NCBI GenBank assembly: GCA_045588185.1
Contig: JAZNDR010000015.1
Coordinates: 1 to 22,888, forward strand
Reading direction: 5' to 3'
Source of the DNA: Scatosoma sp045588185
Lineage (GTDB): Bacteria; Bacillota; Clostridia; Christensenellales; Borkfalkiaceae
Length of the DNA: 22,888 nt
The position numbers and the translations under genes are program-made. A model generated the notes under the pieces. The model searched no databases and was not told the origin of the DNA. It saw nothing but the letters and a program-made list of their open reading frames with translations. Below, piece after piece: positions 13,647 through 21,402 of the stretch. Every line of letters begins with the position of its first letter. Position 1 is the stretch's first letter.

Positions 13647-13703
13647 CGTAAAAATCGGAACGCGCCCTCGGTCATGAACCTCGGGCGCAACCCGACTTTT
13701 ACG
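13647..13703 (+). other. Large intergenic stem-loop between ilvC and ilvD
   Basis: Outer arms 13647-13658 and 13692-13703 pair at 11 of 12 positions, and an inner stem GCGCCC (13662-13667) pairs with GGGCGC (13683-13688), extended by GG/CC beyond a 2x2 internal loop. There is no good T-run, so it is more likely an mRNA processing/stability element or an attenuator-like structure than a terminator. It ends 21 bp before the ilvD start. Confidence 0.65.
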
Positions 13704-13724
13704 GCGACTTTTAGGTAAACGACA

Positions 13725-15386
13725 ATGATTAAAGAACAAATTGTAGACGGATTTCACAATGCGCCTCACCGCTCGCTGTATCACGCGTTGGGGCTTACGG
13801 ACGAAGAACAGTCCCGCCCGCTTATCGGCGTGGTTTGTTCGTATAACGAGATAGTTCCGGGACATATCAACCTCGACAAAATCGCCCAAGCGGTAAAAAT
13901 GGGCGTGGCGATGGCAGGCGGTACGCCTATTATGTTCCCCGCAATCACCGTTTGCGACGGTATCGCTATGGGACATACGGGTATGAAATACTCCCTCGTT
14001 ACCCGCGACTTGATTGCCGATTCGACGGAAGCAATGACTTTGGCGCACGGCTTCGACGGCTTGGTTATGATTCCCAACTGCGACAAGAACGTGCCCGGGC
14101 TTTTGATGGCGGCGGCGCGACTCAATATCCCCACCGTGTTTGTCAGCGGCGGACCTATGCTCGCGGGCAGAGTAGGCGGGAAAAAGCGTTCGCTTTCGAG
14201 TATGTTCGAGGCGGTCGGCGCGTACAAGGCGGGCAAGATCGACGAAAATCAGCTTTGCGAATTTGAAAAGAAAGTATGCCCTACCTGCGGTTCCTGTTCG
14301 GGTATGTATACGGCAAATTCCATGAACTGCTTGACCGAAGTACTCGGTATGGGCTTGCGCGGTAACGGTACGATTCCCGCGGTGTATTCCTCGCGTATCG
14401 AGCTTGCGAAGCACGCAGGTATGCAGGTAATGGAGCTCGTGAAAAAGAATATCCGTCCCCGCGATATTATGACCGCTTCCGCAATCAGAAACGCGATTAC
14501 GGCGGATATGGCGCTCGGCTGTTCGACGAACAGTATGCTGCACCTGCCCGCAATCGCCAACGAATGCGGTGTGAAATTCGATTTGGACGAAGTGAACGAA
14601 ATCAGCGAAAGAACGCCGAACCTGTGCCACCTTGCGCCTGCGGGTCCTACTTATATGGAAGACCTTAACGAGGCGGGCGGGGTATACGCGGTGCTCAAAG
14701 AGCTGGAAGCACTCAACCTGATCGACACGGGGGTTATGACTTGTACGGGCAAGACGATGAAAGAAAATCTTGTCGGCGTAGAGAATTTGGATACCGAGGT
14801 TATCAGAAAGCCTGAAAACGCGTTCGGTAAGACGGGCGGTATCGCCGTATTGAAAGGCAATCTTGCGCCCGACGGGTGCGTTGTCAAGCGTGCGGCTGTG
14901 GCAAGCGAAATGCTGGTACACGAGGGCCCTGCCAAGGTATTCGAGAGCGAAGAGGAATGTATTTCGGCAATTTACGGCGGAAAAATCGTCAAGGGCGACG
15001 TAGTGGTAATTCGTTACGAGGGCCCTGCGGGCGGTCCCGGTATGCGCGAAATGCTTTCGCCCACTTCCGCGATTGCGGGCATGGGCTTGGATAAAGACGT
15101 CGCGTTGATTACGGACGGCAGATTCTCGGGCGCAACGCGCGGCGCTTCGATCGGGCACGTATCCCCCGAAGCGGTTTCGGGCGGACCGATTGCTTACGTG
15201 AAAAACGGCGATATCATTTCTATTGATATTCCAAACTATAAAATCGAACTCAAAGTTTCGGACGAAGAGCTTGCAAAGCGCAAGAAAGAAACCGTCTTAA
15301 AGAAAAAAGAAGTTTCGGGTTACTTGAAACGGTATGCGGCGCAGGTAAGCTCGGCTGATAAAGGCGCGATTATTAACAGAATGTAA
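13725..15386 (+). CDS. ilvD: Dihydroxy-acid dehydratase
   Basis: Iron-sulfur enzyme that dehydrates dihydroxyisovalerate and dihydroxymethylvalerate to the 2-oxo acids. The 553 residues contain NCDKNVPG (Cys119), CPTCGSCSGMYTANSMNC (185-202) and the C-terminal DGRFSGATRGASIGHVSPEA segment. The early motif reads NEIVPGH, like the E. coli enzyme, not the Cys-containing motif of the plant-type [2Fe-2S] enzymes, which suggests an oxygen-sensitive cluster (inference). The ribosome site is weak (AGGT 12 bases upstream), so the stem-loop in front may matter for translation. Followed by leuC after 34 bp. Confidence 0.96.
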   Translation: MIKEQIVDGFHNAPHRSLYHALGLTDEEQSRPLIGVVCSYNEIVPGHINLDKIAQAVKMGVAMAGGTPIMFPAITVCDGIAMGHTGMKYSLVTRDLIADSTEAMTLAHGFDGLVMIPNCDKNVPGLLMAAARLNIPTVFVSGGPMLAGRVGGKKRSLSSMFEAVGAYKAGKIDENQLCEFEKKVCPTCGSCSGMYTANSMNCLTEVLGMGLRGNGTIPAVYSSRIELAKHAGMQVMELVKKNIRPRDIMTASAIRNAITADMALGCSTNSMLHLPAIANECGVKFDLDEVNEISERTPNLCHLAPAGPTYMEDLNEAGGVYAVLKELEALNLIDTGVMTCTGKTMKENLVGVENLDTEVIRKPENAFGKTGGIAVLKGNLAPDGCVVKRAAVASEMLVHEGPAKVFESEEECISAIYGGKIVKGDVVVIRYEGPAGGPGMREMLSPTSAIAGMGLDKDVALITDGRFSGATRGASIGHVSPEAVSGGPIAYVKNGDIISIDIPNYKIELKVSDEELAKRKKETVLKKKEVSGYLKRYAAQVSSADKGAIINRM

Positions 15387-15420
15387 CGACAATTCCGTAA
15401 GGGAAAAAAGGAAAAGCATT

Positions 15421-16689
15421 ATGGCAATGACAATGACGCAAAAAATTCTCGCAAAACACGCGGGATTAGACAAGGTAGAGGCGGGACAGCTCGTACTCGT
15501 CAACGTGGATCGCGTGTTGGGGAACGATATTACTTCTCCCGTTGCGATTAAAGAATTCGACCGTATCGGTGCGAAAGACGTGTTCGATAAGGACAAAGTA
15601 ACGATGGTTATGGATCACTTCGCGCCCAACAAGGATATTAAGGCGGCGGTGCAGTGCAAGACCTGCCGTGATTTTTGCGAAAAGCACGAGGTTACGCATT
15701 TTTACGACGTGGGCAGAATGGGTATTGAACACGCCCTGCTTCCCGAAAAGGGTTTAGTCGTGCCCGGGGACGTCGTGATCGGCGCGGACTCGCATACCTG
15801 CACCTACGGCGCGCTCGGCGCGTTTTCGACGGGCGTCGGCTCGACGGATATGGCTTGCGGTATGGCGACGGGCAAGGCTTGGTTCAAAGTGCCGTCCGCG
15901 ATTAAATTCGTGCTCAAAGGCAAACTGAACAAATACGTGTCGGGTAAGGACGTCATTTTGCACATTATCGGTAAAATCGGCGTGGACGGCGCGTTGTATA
16001 AGTCTATGGAGTTCGTCGGCGAGGGGGTAAAAGCCTTGACCGTGTTCGACCGTTTGACCATTTCGAATATGGCGATAGAGGCGGGTGCAAAGAACGGTAT
16101 TTTCGAAGTGGACGAACAGACGGAAGCGTATATTAAAGAACGCTCCGACCGCGAATACGCCGTGTATAAAGCGGACGAGGACGCAGTTTACGACGAAACC
16201 TACGAAATTGATTTGTCGCAAATCAAATCGACGGTGGCGTTCCCGCACCTGCCTGAAAACACGAAAACCTTTGACGAAATCGGCGAGGTCGCGATCGACC
16301 AAGTCGTTATCGGTTCGTGTACGAACGGGCATTATAAAGACCTTGAAGAAGCGGCGGAAATTTTGAAAGGCAAAAAGGTTGCTAAGCGCGTACGCGCGAT
16401 TGTGATTCCCGCAACGCAGGATATTTATTTGAAAGCCATTGAAAACGGGTTGGTGAGAATATTTATCGAAGCGGGCTGCGTCGTTTCCACGCCGACCTGC
16501 GGACCTTGTCTTGGCGGGTATATGGGTATTCTCGCGGCGGGCGAAAGAGCGGTGGCAACGACGAATCGAAACTTCGTCGGGCGTATGGGCCACGTCGAGA
16601 GCGAGGTGTATTTGGCTTCGCCTGCGGTGGCGGCGGCGAGCGCGATTGCAGGTAAAATCGCTAATCCTATTGCAATTATGGGTAAATAA
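15421..16689 (+). CDS. leuC: 3-isopropylmalate dehydratase, large subunit
   Basis: With LeuD it isomerises 2- to 3-isopropylmalate. The 422 residues match the shorter, archaeal/clostridial-type LeuC of the aconitase superfamily. The three [4Fe-4S] ligands are Cys300 (GSCTNG) and Cys360/Cys363 (PTCGPCLGG). Substrate-site segments GADSHTCTYGALGAFSTGVGS and MDHFAPNKD are present. AAAAGGA lies 8 bases before the ATG. A repeat element fills the 153-bp gap to leuD, which is unusual because the two subunits are needed in equal amounts. Confidence 0.96.
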   Translation: MAMTMTQKILAKHAGLDKVEAGQLVLVNVDRVLGNDITSPVAIKEFDRIGAKDVFDKDKVTMVMDHFAPNKDIKAAVQCKTCRDFCEKHEVTHFYDVGRMGIEHALLPEKGLVVPGDVVIGADSHTCTYGALGAFSTGVGSTDMACGMATGKAWFKVPSAIKFVLKGKLNKYVSGKDVILHIIGKIGVDGALYKSMEFVGEGVKALTVFDRLTISNMAIEAGAKNGIFEVDEQTEAYIKERSDREYAVYKADEDAVYDETYEIDLSQIKSTVAFPHLPENTKTFDEIGEVAIDQVVIGSCTNGHYKDLEEAAEILKGKKVAKRVRAIVIPATQDIYLKAIENGLVRIFIEAGCVVSTPTCGPCLGGYMGILAAGERAVATTNRNFVGRMGHVESEVYLASPAVAAASAIAGKIANPIAIMGK

Positions 16690-16691
16690 AC

Positions 16692-16810
16692 AAAATGCGT
16701 ATATACGTCGCAATACGGCGTTGCGCTGCGTTTTCCTCGCTCGTTTACGATTAGTAAACGTCCCGTCGGAAAGCCTCGCGCGCCTTGTCTTGCTCGTATC
16801 TCCGCATTTT
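16692..16810. repeat. Intergenic hairpin repeat element, copy B (leuC-leuD)
   Basis: A roughly 119-bp palindromic unit related to 10044-10167. Ends AAAATGCG (16692-16699) and CGCATTTT (16803-16810) pair; further paired blocks are ATACG/CGTAT, GCGC/GCGC, TTTCC/GGAAA and GTTTAC-GTAAAC. Where copy A has different arm bases, both sides have changed together. It sits 2 bp after the leuC stop. Confidence 0.75.
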
Positions 16811-16842
16811 AAGGTATATGTATAGATTTGAGGTAAAAAACA

Positions 16843-17337
16843 ATGATTTTCAACGGTAAAGCAATCAAATACGGCGATAACGTCGATACCGACGTTATTA
16901 TTCCCGCTCGTTATCTGAACACGAGCGATCATAAAGAGCTTGCAAGCCATTGTATGGAAGACATCGACAAGGATTTCACGAAAAAGGTGGAAGCGGGCGA
17001 CGTGATGGTGGCGGGCTACAACTTCGGTTGCGGTTCTTCCCGCGAGCACGCGCCGATTGCGATTAAAGCGAGCGGTATCTCGCTTGTTATCGCAAGGAGC
17101 TTTGCGCGTATTTTCTATCGTAATTCTATCAATATCGGGCTTGCGATCGTGGAATGCGACGAGGCGGTGGACGGGATTTCCGAGGGCGACAAGGTGGAAG
17201 CCGACCTCGACAACGGCGTTATCTACAATCGCACGACGGGCAAGAGCTTTAAAACGCAGCCTTTCCCTGCGTTCATTCAAAAAATTATCGCAAACGGCGG
17301 TTTGGTAGCTTCCATTCAGAAAGGAGAAATCGTATGA
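16843..17337 (+). CDS. leuD: 3-isopropylmalate dehydratase, small subunit
   Basis: The 164-residue swivel-domain partner of LeuC, of the short type that pairs with 420-residue LeuC proteins. Motifs: YGDNVDTDVIIPARYLNT near the N-terminus, YNFGCGSSREHAP (about 65-77) which contacts substrate, and SFARIFYRNSINIGL. It overlaps leuB by 4 bases (ATGA), so leuD and leuB are translationally coupled; AAGGAG for leuB lies inside the leuD 3' end. Confidence 0.96.
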   Translation: MIFNGKAIKYGDNVDTDVIIPARYLNTSDHKELASHCMEDIDKDFTKKVEAGDVMVAGYNFGCGSSREHAPIAIKASGISLVIARSFARIFYRNSINIGLAIVECDEAVDGISEGDKVEADLDNGVIYNRTTGKSFKTQPFPAFIQKIIANGGLVASIQKGEIV

Positions 17338-18407
17338 AAAAGTATAAAATCGGGTTATTGCGCGGGGACGGTATCGGCCCTGAAATCGTAGACAGCGCGG
17401 TGCGCGTGCTTGAAGCGGTCGGCAAAAAATATGCTATCGAGTTTTCGTTCACGCCCTATTTAATCGGTGGTGCGGCGATTGACGCTTGCGGTGAGCCGTT
17501 GCCCAAGGAAACGGTAGAGGGCTGTTTGGCGTCCGATTCCGTGTTGCTCGGTGCGGTCGGCGGTCCGAAATGGGATAATTTGGCGGGGAATATCCGTCCT
17601 GAAAAGGCGTTGTTGGGGATTCGTGCGGCGATGGGGCTGTTTACGAATTTACGCCCGGCAAAATTATATCCCGCACTCAAAGACGAGTGCCCGCTTCGCA
17701 GCGATATCGTAGCGAACGGGTTTGATATTATGATTGTACGCGAGCTGACGGGCGGTATTTATTTCGGCGAAAGAGGGTACCGCGAGGGCAAGTACGGCGA
17801 AGAGGCGTACGACACCGAGGCGTACAGCCGTATGGAAATAGAGCGGATTGCGCGCGTGGCGTTTGAAACGGCGAGAAAGCGCAATAAAAAGCTGACGAGT
17901 ATCGACAAGGCGAACGTTTTGGAAACTTCTCGTTTATGGCGTAAAATCGTGCACGAAATGGCGAGTGAATATCCCGACGTTACGGCGAGCGATATGCTCG
18001 TGGATAACGCGGCGATGCAGCTCGTTAGAAATCCGTCGCAGTTCGACGTTATCGTAACGAGTAATATGTTCGGGGATATTTTATCAGACGAGGCTTCGCA
18101 AATCACGGGTTCTATCGGTATGCTTCCTTCCGCTTCGCTTGGCGAGGGGACGAGAGGATTGTACGAGCCTATCCACGGTTCTGCGCCCGATATCGCAGGA
18201 CAAAACAAGGCGAACCCGATTGCGACGATATTGTCGGCGGCGATGATGCTCTTGTACGCGTTCGATGAAAAAGAGGCGAGCGAGGCAATCGTTTCGGCGG
18301 TGGATAAAGCGTTGAACGAGGGGTTGCGGACGGCAGACCTTGCGCGCGGTGAAACGAAAGCGTTGACCACGACAGAGATGACAGACGAGATTATTAAGAG
18401 ATTATAA
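17334..18407 (+). CDS. leuB: 3-isopropylmalate dehydrogenase
   Basis: Oxidises and decarboxylates 3-isopropylmalate to 2-oxoisocaproate with NAD+. The 357 residues carry GDGIGPEI (11-18), the substrate-binding region LRPAKLYP, VRELTGGIYFGERGY with the catalytic Tyr, the KANVLETSRLW lysine segment, VTSNMFGDILSDEASQITGSIGMLPSASLG and GSAPDIAGQNKANPIA, all in family order. The start overlaps the leuD stop. It is followed after 21 bp by the DUF815 gene, so the leucine branch is complete here. Confidence 0.97.
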   Translation: MKKYKIGLLRGDGIGPEIVDSAVRVLEAVGKKYAIEFSFTPYLIGGAAIDACGEPLPKETVEGCLASDSVLLGAVGGPKWDNLAGNIRPEKALLGIRAAMGLFTNLRPAKLYPALKDECPLRSDIVANGFDIMIVRELTGGIYFGERGYREGKYGEEAYDTEAYSRMEIERIARVAFETARKRNKKLTSIDKANVLETSRLWRKIVHEMASEYPDVTASDMLVDNAAMQLVRNPSQFDVIVTSNMFGDILSDEASQITGSIGMLPSASLGEGTRGLYEPIHGSAPDIAGQNKANPIATILSAAMMLLYAFDEKEASEAIVSAVDKALNEGLRTADLARGETKALTTTEMTDEIIKRL

Positions 18408-18428
18408 TTCTTTTGGAAGTACAAAAAA

Positions 18429-19610
18429 ATGAACAAAAGTAAATTGAATGCAATTTACGACGGACTGTGTTTGACGAGCGTGTTTTTCAAGGTAACGGAA
18501 AAGCCGCTCTTCAAAGCGTTTACGGCGTATATACAAGCGGACGCGGACGCGAAGAAAAAAGCTTACGCGGCGTTCGTTTCGCATATTTACGAGGGGGGCG
18601 GATCGCTGACCGAACTCGTAAAAAAGGAAATTTCCGAGGACGAAAACATATTCGTAAAAAGTGTTGCGCACGACAAGAAATTACCCGCTTGCATTGAAAA
18701 ATCAGTGAAGCGGGAGCTTGCCGTGTTTTCGAAATTCGGGGTGTTGAAGCCGACCGATTTCGCTGCGGATATGGGCGCGGAAAAGGCGGAGCTTCCCGCG
18801 TTTGAAAGCGTGAAAGCGGACATGGGTGCCTTCTATCGCGAAAGATTAGCGGGTTTACACAAATACGGCTACGGCATTTTCTCGTCGCACGGTATGTTTA
18901 GATTATCCGACGATAAGGAAATCGAACCGATCGTCAGTGCGGATAAAATCAGTATGGACAGCTTCGTGGGTTACGAGGAAGAACGGGCAAAAGTGGTGGC
19001 GAATACCCGCGCGTTCGTGGAAGGCAGACCTGCCGCAAATACCCTGCTTTGCGGGGACGCGGGTACGGGTAAATCCTCTACGGTCAAAGCGGTGGCGAAC
19101 GCCTTTTTCGACGAAGGGGTACGCCTTATCGAACTTCGAAAAGACCAGCTTTCGTTTTTGCCGTACGTGATGGGCAAGATAAGCGGAAATCCGCTGAAAT
19201 TTATCGTGTTTATCGACGATTTATCCTTCAATCAGAACGACGATAATTTCAGTATGCTCAAAGCAGCGTTAGAGGGTTCGGCGAGTGCGAAAGCCGAGAA
19301 CGCGGTCATTTATGCGACGAGCAACCGTCGGCACATTATCAAAGAAAGCTTTGGCGATCGCGACGGCGACGACGTGCATAGAAACGATACATTGCAGGAA
19401 ACGCTGTCGCTTTCCGAACGGTTCGGGCTCGTGGTGTTATTCTCGAAGCCGAGCAAGCAGTTATATTTAGAAATCGTGCGCGAGCTTGCGGAAAAATACA
19501 GCGTGGAATTACCCCAAGCGCAGTTAGAAATTCAAGCGGAAGCGTTTGCCTTGAAGAAAGGCAGTCGTTCAGCCCGCTGTGCAGAACAGTTTATAGACAG
19601 TTTGTTATAA
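18429..19610 (+). CDS. DUF815 family P-loop ATPase
   Basis: A 393-residue AAA+-like protein. The N-terminal half (about 1-175) is helical and without a known motif; the C-terminal half has Walker A GDAGTGKSS (209-217), Walker B FIVFIDDLSF with Asp263-Asp264, and a sensor-like YATSNRRH segment, which together with LLCGDAGTGKSSTVKA fit DUF815. The biochemical function of the family is not established. It lies 21 bp after leuB and 17 bp before the ilvA start, in the same direction, so it is very likely co-transcribed with the branched-chain genes, though no link of DUF815 to this pathway is known to me. Confidence 0.85.
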   Translation: MNKSKLNAIYDGLCLTSVFFKVTEKPLFKAFTAYIQADADAKKKAYAAFVSHIYEGGGSLTELVKKEISEDENIFVKSVAHDKKLPACIEKSVKRELAVFSKFGVLKPTDFAADMGAEKAELPAFESVKADMGAFYRERLAGLHKYGYGIFSSHGMFRLSDDKEIEPIVSADKISMDSFVGYEEERAKVVANTRAFVEGRPAANTLLCGDAGTGKSSTVKAVANAFFDEGVRLIELRKDQLSFLPYVMGKISGNPLKFIVFIDDLSFNQNDDNFSMLKAALEGSASAKAENAVIYATSNRRHIIKESFGDRDGDDVHRNDTLQETLSLSERFGLVVLFSKPSKQLYLEIVRELAEKYSVELPQAQLEIQAEAFALKKGSRSARCAEQFIDSLL

Positions 19611-19627
19611 GAATGGAGGCAAGAACA

Positions 19628-20821
19628 ATGCTTACGATCGATAACGTATACAGAGCAAGTAACGCGCTCAAAGGCGTAATCAGAAAAACGGACGTCATTT
19701 ACGCACCCAAGCTTTGCAAGGGCGTTGACTTGTACTTAAAAACGGAAAACCTGCAAGTTACGGGTTCGTTCAAGGTACGCGGCGCGTATTATAAAATGAC
19801 GAAGCTTTCCGAGGAAGAAAAACAGCGCGGTGTAATCGCCTGCTCGGCGGGTAACCACGCGCAGGGCGTAGCGCTTGCGGCGCAGAAAAACGGTATCAAA
19901 GCCGTTATTTGCTTACCCGACGGCGCACCGATTTCCAAGGTGGAGGCAACCAAGTGCTACGGCGCGGAAGTCTGTCTTGTCGAGGGTGTTTACGACGACG
20001 CGTATAACAAGGCGTTACAGCTTCGCGATGAAAAAGGGTATACCTTTATTCATCCATTCAATGACGAGGACGTCATCGCAGGGCAAGGCACAATTGCCTT
20101 GGAGCTTGCGGAACAAATTCCCGATTTGGACGCGGTTTTAGTACCTATCGGCGGGGGCGGTTTAATTTCGGGTATCGCGTATACCATTAAAACGCTCAAT
20201 CCGAAAGTAAAGGTGTACGGCGTACAGGCGGCGGGCGCACCGTCGATGAAGAACGCCGTGGAGCACGGTCATATTGAAACGCTTGCGGGCGTTTCCACGA
20301 TTGCGGACGGTATCGCCGTCAAGACCCCCGGGGAACATACCTACGATATTTGCAGTAAATACGTGGACGAGATTGTAACGGTTACCGACGACGAAATTTC
20401 CGCGGCAATTTTGGCGCTTATGGAACAGCATAAGCTGGTTACCGAGGGCGCGGGCGCAGTACCCGTCGCGGCGGCGATGTTCAATAAAGTCGATTTAAAA
20501 GGCAAAAAAGCGGTGTGCGTTTTGTCGGGCGGGAATATCGACGTAACGATTTTATCGCGCGTAATCAAGCGCGGACTTTTGATGTCGGGCAGAAGCTGTC
20601 AGCTTATGATAGAGCTGATGGATAAACCCGGTCAGCTCAAAAACGTATCGCGTATTATCGCGGACTTGGGCGGTAACGTAACTTCCGTCCACCACGAGCG
20701 TGCGAATGAGGGCTCGGACGTCAACGGCTGTTATTTGCGTATCGTTTTGGAAACGAGGAATTACGAGCATATCGCGCAAATCCGCCAAGCCCTGACCGAA
20801 TACGGCTTTAAGCTTTTATAA
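19628..20821 (+). CDS. ilvA: Threonine ammonia-lyase (threonine deaminase) with ACT domain
   Basis: PLP enzyme that converts threonine to 2-oxobutyrate, the entry to isoleucine. With the ATG at 19628 it has 397 residues. Motifs: TGSFKVRGAYY with PLP lysine Lys49, SAGNHAQG (73-80), PIGGGGLISGIAY and the serine-rich end LSGGNID. A single C-terminal ACT domain (about 322-397) follows, the short form shared by catabolic-like clostridial enzymes rather than the two-ACT E. coli IlvA. An earlier in-frame ATG at 19613 overlaps GGAGG (19615-19619), which is the ribosome site for 19628, so the later start is chosen. Confidence 0.93.
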   Translation: MLTIDNVYRASNALKGVIRKTDVIYAPKLCKGVDLYLKTENLQVTGSFKVRGAYYKMTKLSEEEKQRGVIACSAGNHAQGVALAAQKNGIKAVICLPDGAPISKVEATKCYGAEVCLVEGVYDDAYNKALQLRDEKGYTFIHPFNDEDVIAGQGTIALELAEQIPDLDAVLVPIGGGGLISGIAYTIKTLNPKVKVYGVQAAGAPSMKNAVEHGHIETLAGVSTIADGIAVKTPGEHTYDICSKYVDEIVTVTDDEISAAILALMEQHKLVTEGAGAVPVAAAMFNKVDLKGKKAVCVLSGGNIDVTILSRVIKRGLLMSGRSCQLMIELMDKPGQLKNVSRIIADLGGNVTSVHHERANEGSDVNGCYLRIVLETRNYEHIAQIRQALTEYGFKLL

Positions 20822-20831
20822 GATTAGAAGT

Positions 20832-20973
20832 CAAGAAACTTAGTTTCTTGCGGAGTGCAGAGGCAGAGCCTTTGCGCCTCGACGGCAGTCGCGCCCATAG
20901 GGCGTTATAGCCCCCATAAAGCAAAACGAAGTTTTGCGCTAAATACCGCGTAGCGGTCAATCGCTATGGCGAA
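20832..20973. repeat. Chain of six short hairpins, including 53-bp repeat copy 2 (ilvA-ridA)
   Basis: Six consecutive hairpins with 3- or 4-nt loops: 20832-20850 (CAAGAAAC, loop TTA), 20857-20875 (GCAGAGGC, loop AGA), 20892-20904 (CGCCC, loop ATA), 20921-20937 (GCAAAAC, loop GAA), 20945-20957 (ACCGC, loop GTA) and 20961-20972 (TCGC, loop TATG). The last three form the 53-bp unit 20921-20973 that recurs at 11925-11977. No T-run follows, so it is not a simple terminator. Confidence 0.75.
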
Positions 20974-20998
20974 AAATCAAAAAGAGGTATAAAAACAA

Positions 20999-21376
20999 AT
21001 GGAATTAAAAAAAGTAGCGACGGAAAAAGCACCTGCGGCGATTGGGCCCTATTCACAGGCAATCGTGTGCGGAGAAATGGTATTCACTTCGGGACAAATC
21101 CCCATTAACCCCGCAAGCGGGAACGTCGAGGCAACGACCATCGAGACGCAAACGGAACAGGTAATGCAAAACCTTGGCGAAGTGCTCAAAGAAGCGGGTA
21201 GTTCGTTTGAAAAAGCGGTAAAGACGACCTGCTTTTTAGCGGATATAGCGGATTTCGCGGCGTTTAACGCGGTGTATGCGAAATACTTTACGACGAAGCC
21301 TGCAAGAAGCTGCGTCGCGGTAAAAGACCTGCCCAAAGGCGTAAAAGTGGAAGTGGAAGTTATCGCAACCCTTTAA
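20999..21376 (+). CDS. ridA: RidA family 2-iminobutanoate/2-iminopropanoate deaminase
   Basis: A 125-residue protein with the full YjgF/YER057c/UK114 pattern: IGPYSQA (15-21), FTSGQIP (29-35), a central EQ-x-x-QNL helix and PARSCVAV (101-108). Arg103, Cys107 and Glu120 match the active-site residues known from E. coli RidA. It hydrolyses the reactive enamine/imine products released by IlvA and other PLP enzymes, which would otherwise damage enzymes such as IlvE. Its place straight after ilvA fits this role. GAGGT lies 10 bases before the ATG. Confidence 0.96.
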   Translation: MELKKVATEKAPAAIGPYSQAIVCGEMVFTSGQIPINPASGNVEATTIETQTEQVMQNLGEVLKEAGSSFEKAVKTTCFLADIADFAAFNAVYAKYFTTKPARSCVAVKDLPKGVKVEVEVIATL

Positions 21377-21402
21377 CAACTTTTTACTTTATAGGAGAAA
21401 TA

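Noticed and set aside
12645..15158. An 837-codon open frame on the minus strand across ilvC and ilvD
   Set aside because: It lies antisense to two clear enzyme genes, is Arg/His-rich without family motifs, and reflects the codon bias of the real genes.
15754..17280. A 508-codon open frame on the minus strand across leuC and leuD
   Set aside because: Antisense shadow of leuC/leuD; it crosses the repeat element in the gap and shows no recognisable domain or ribosome site.
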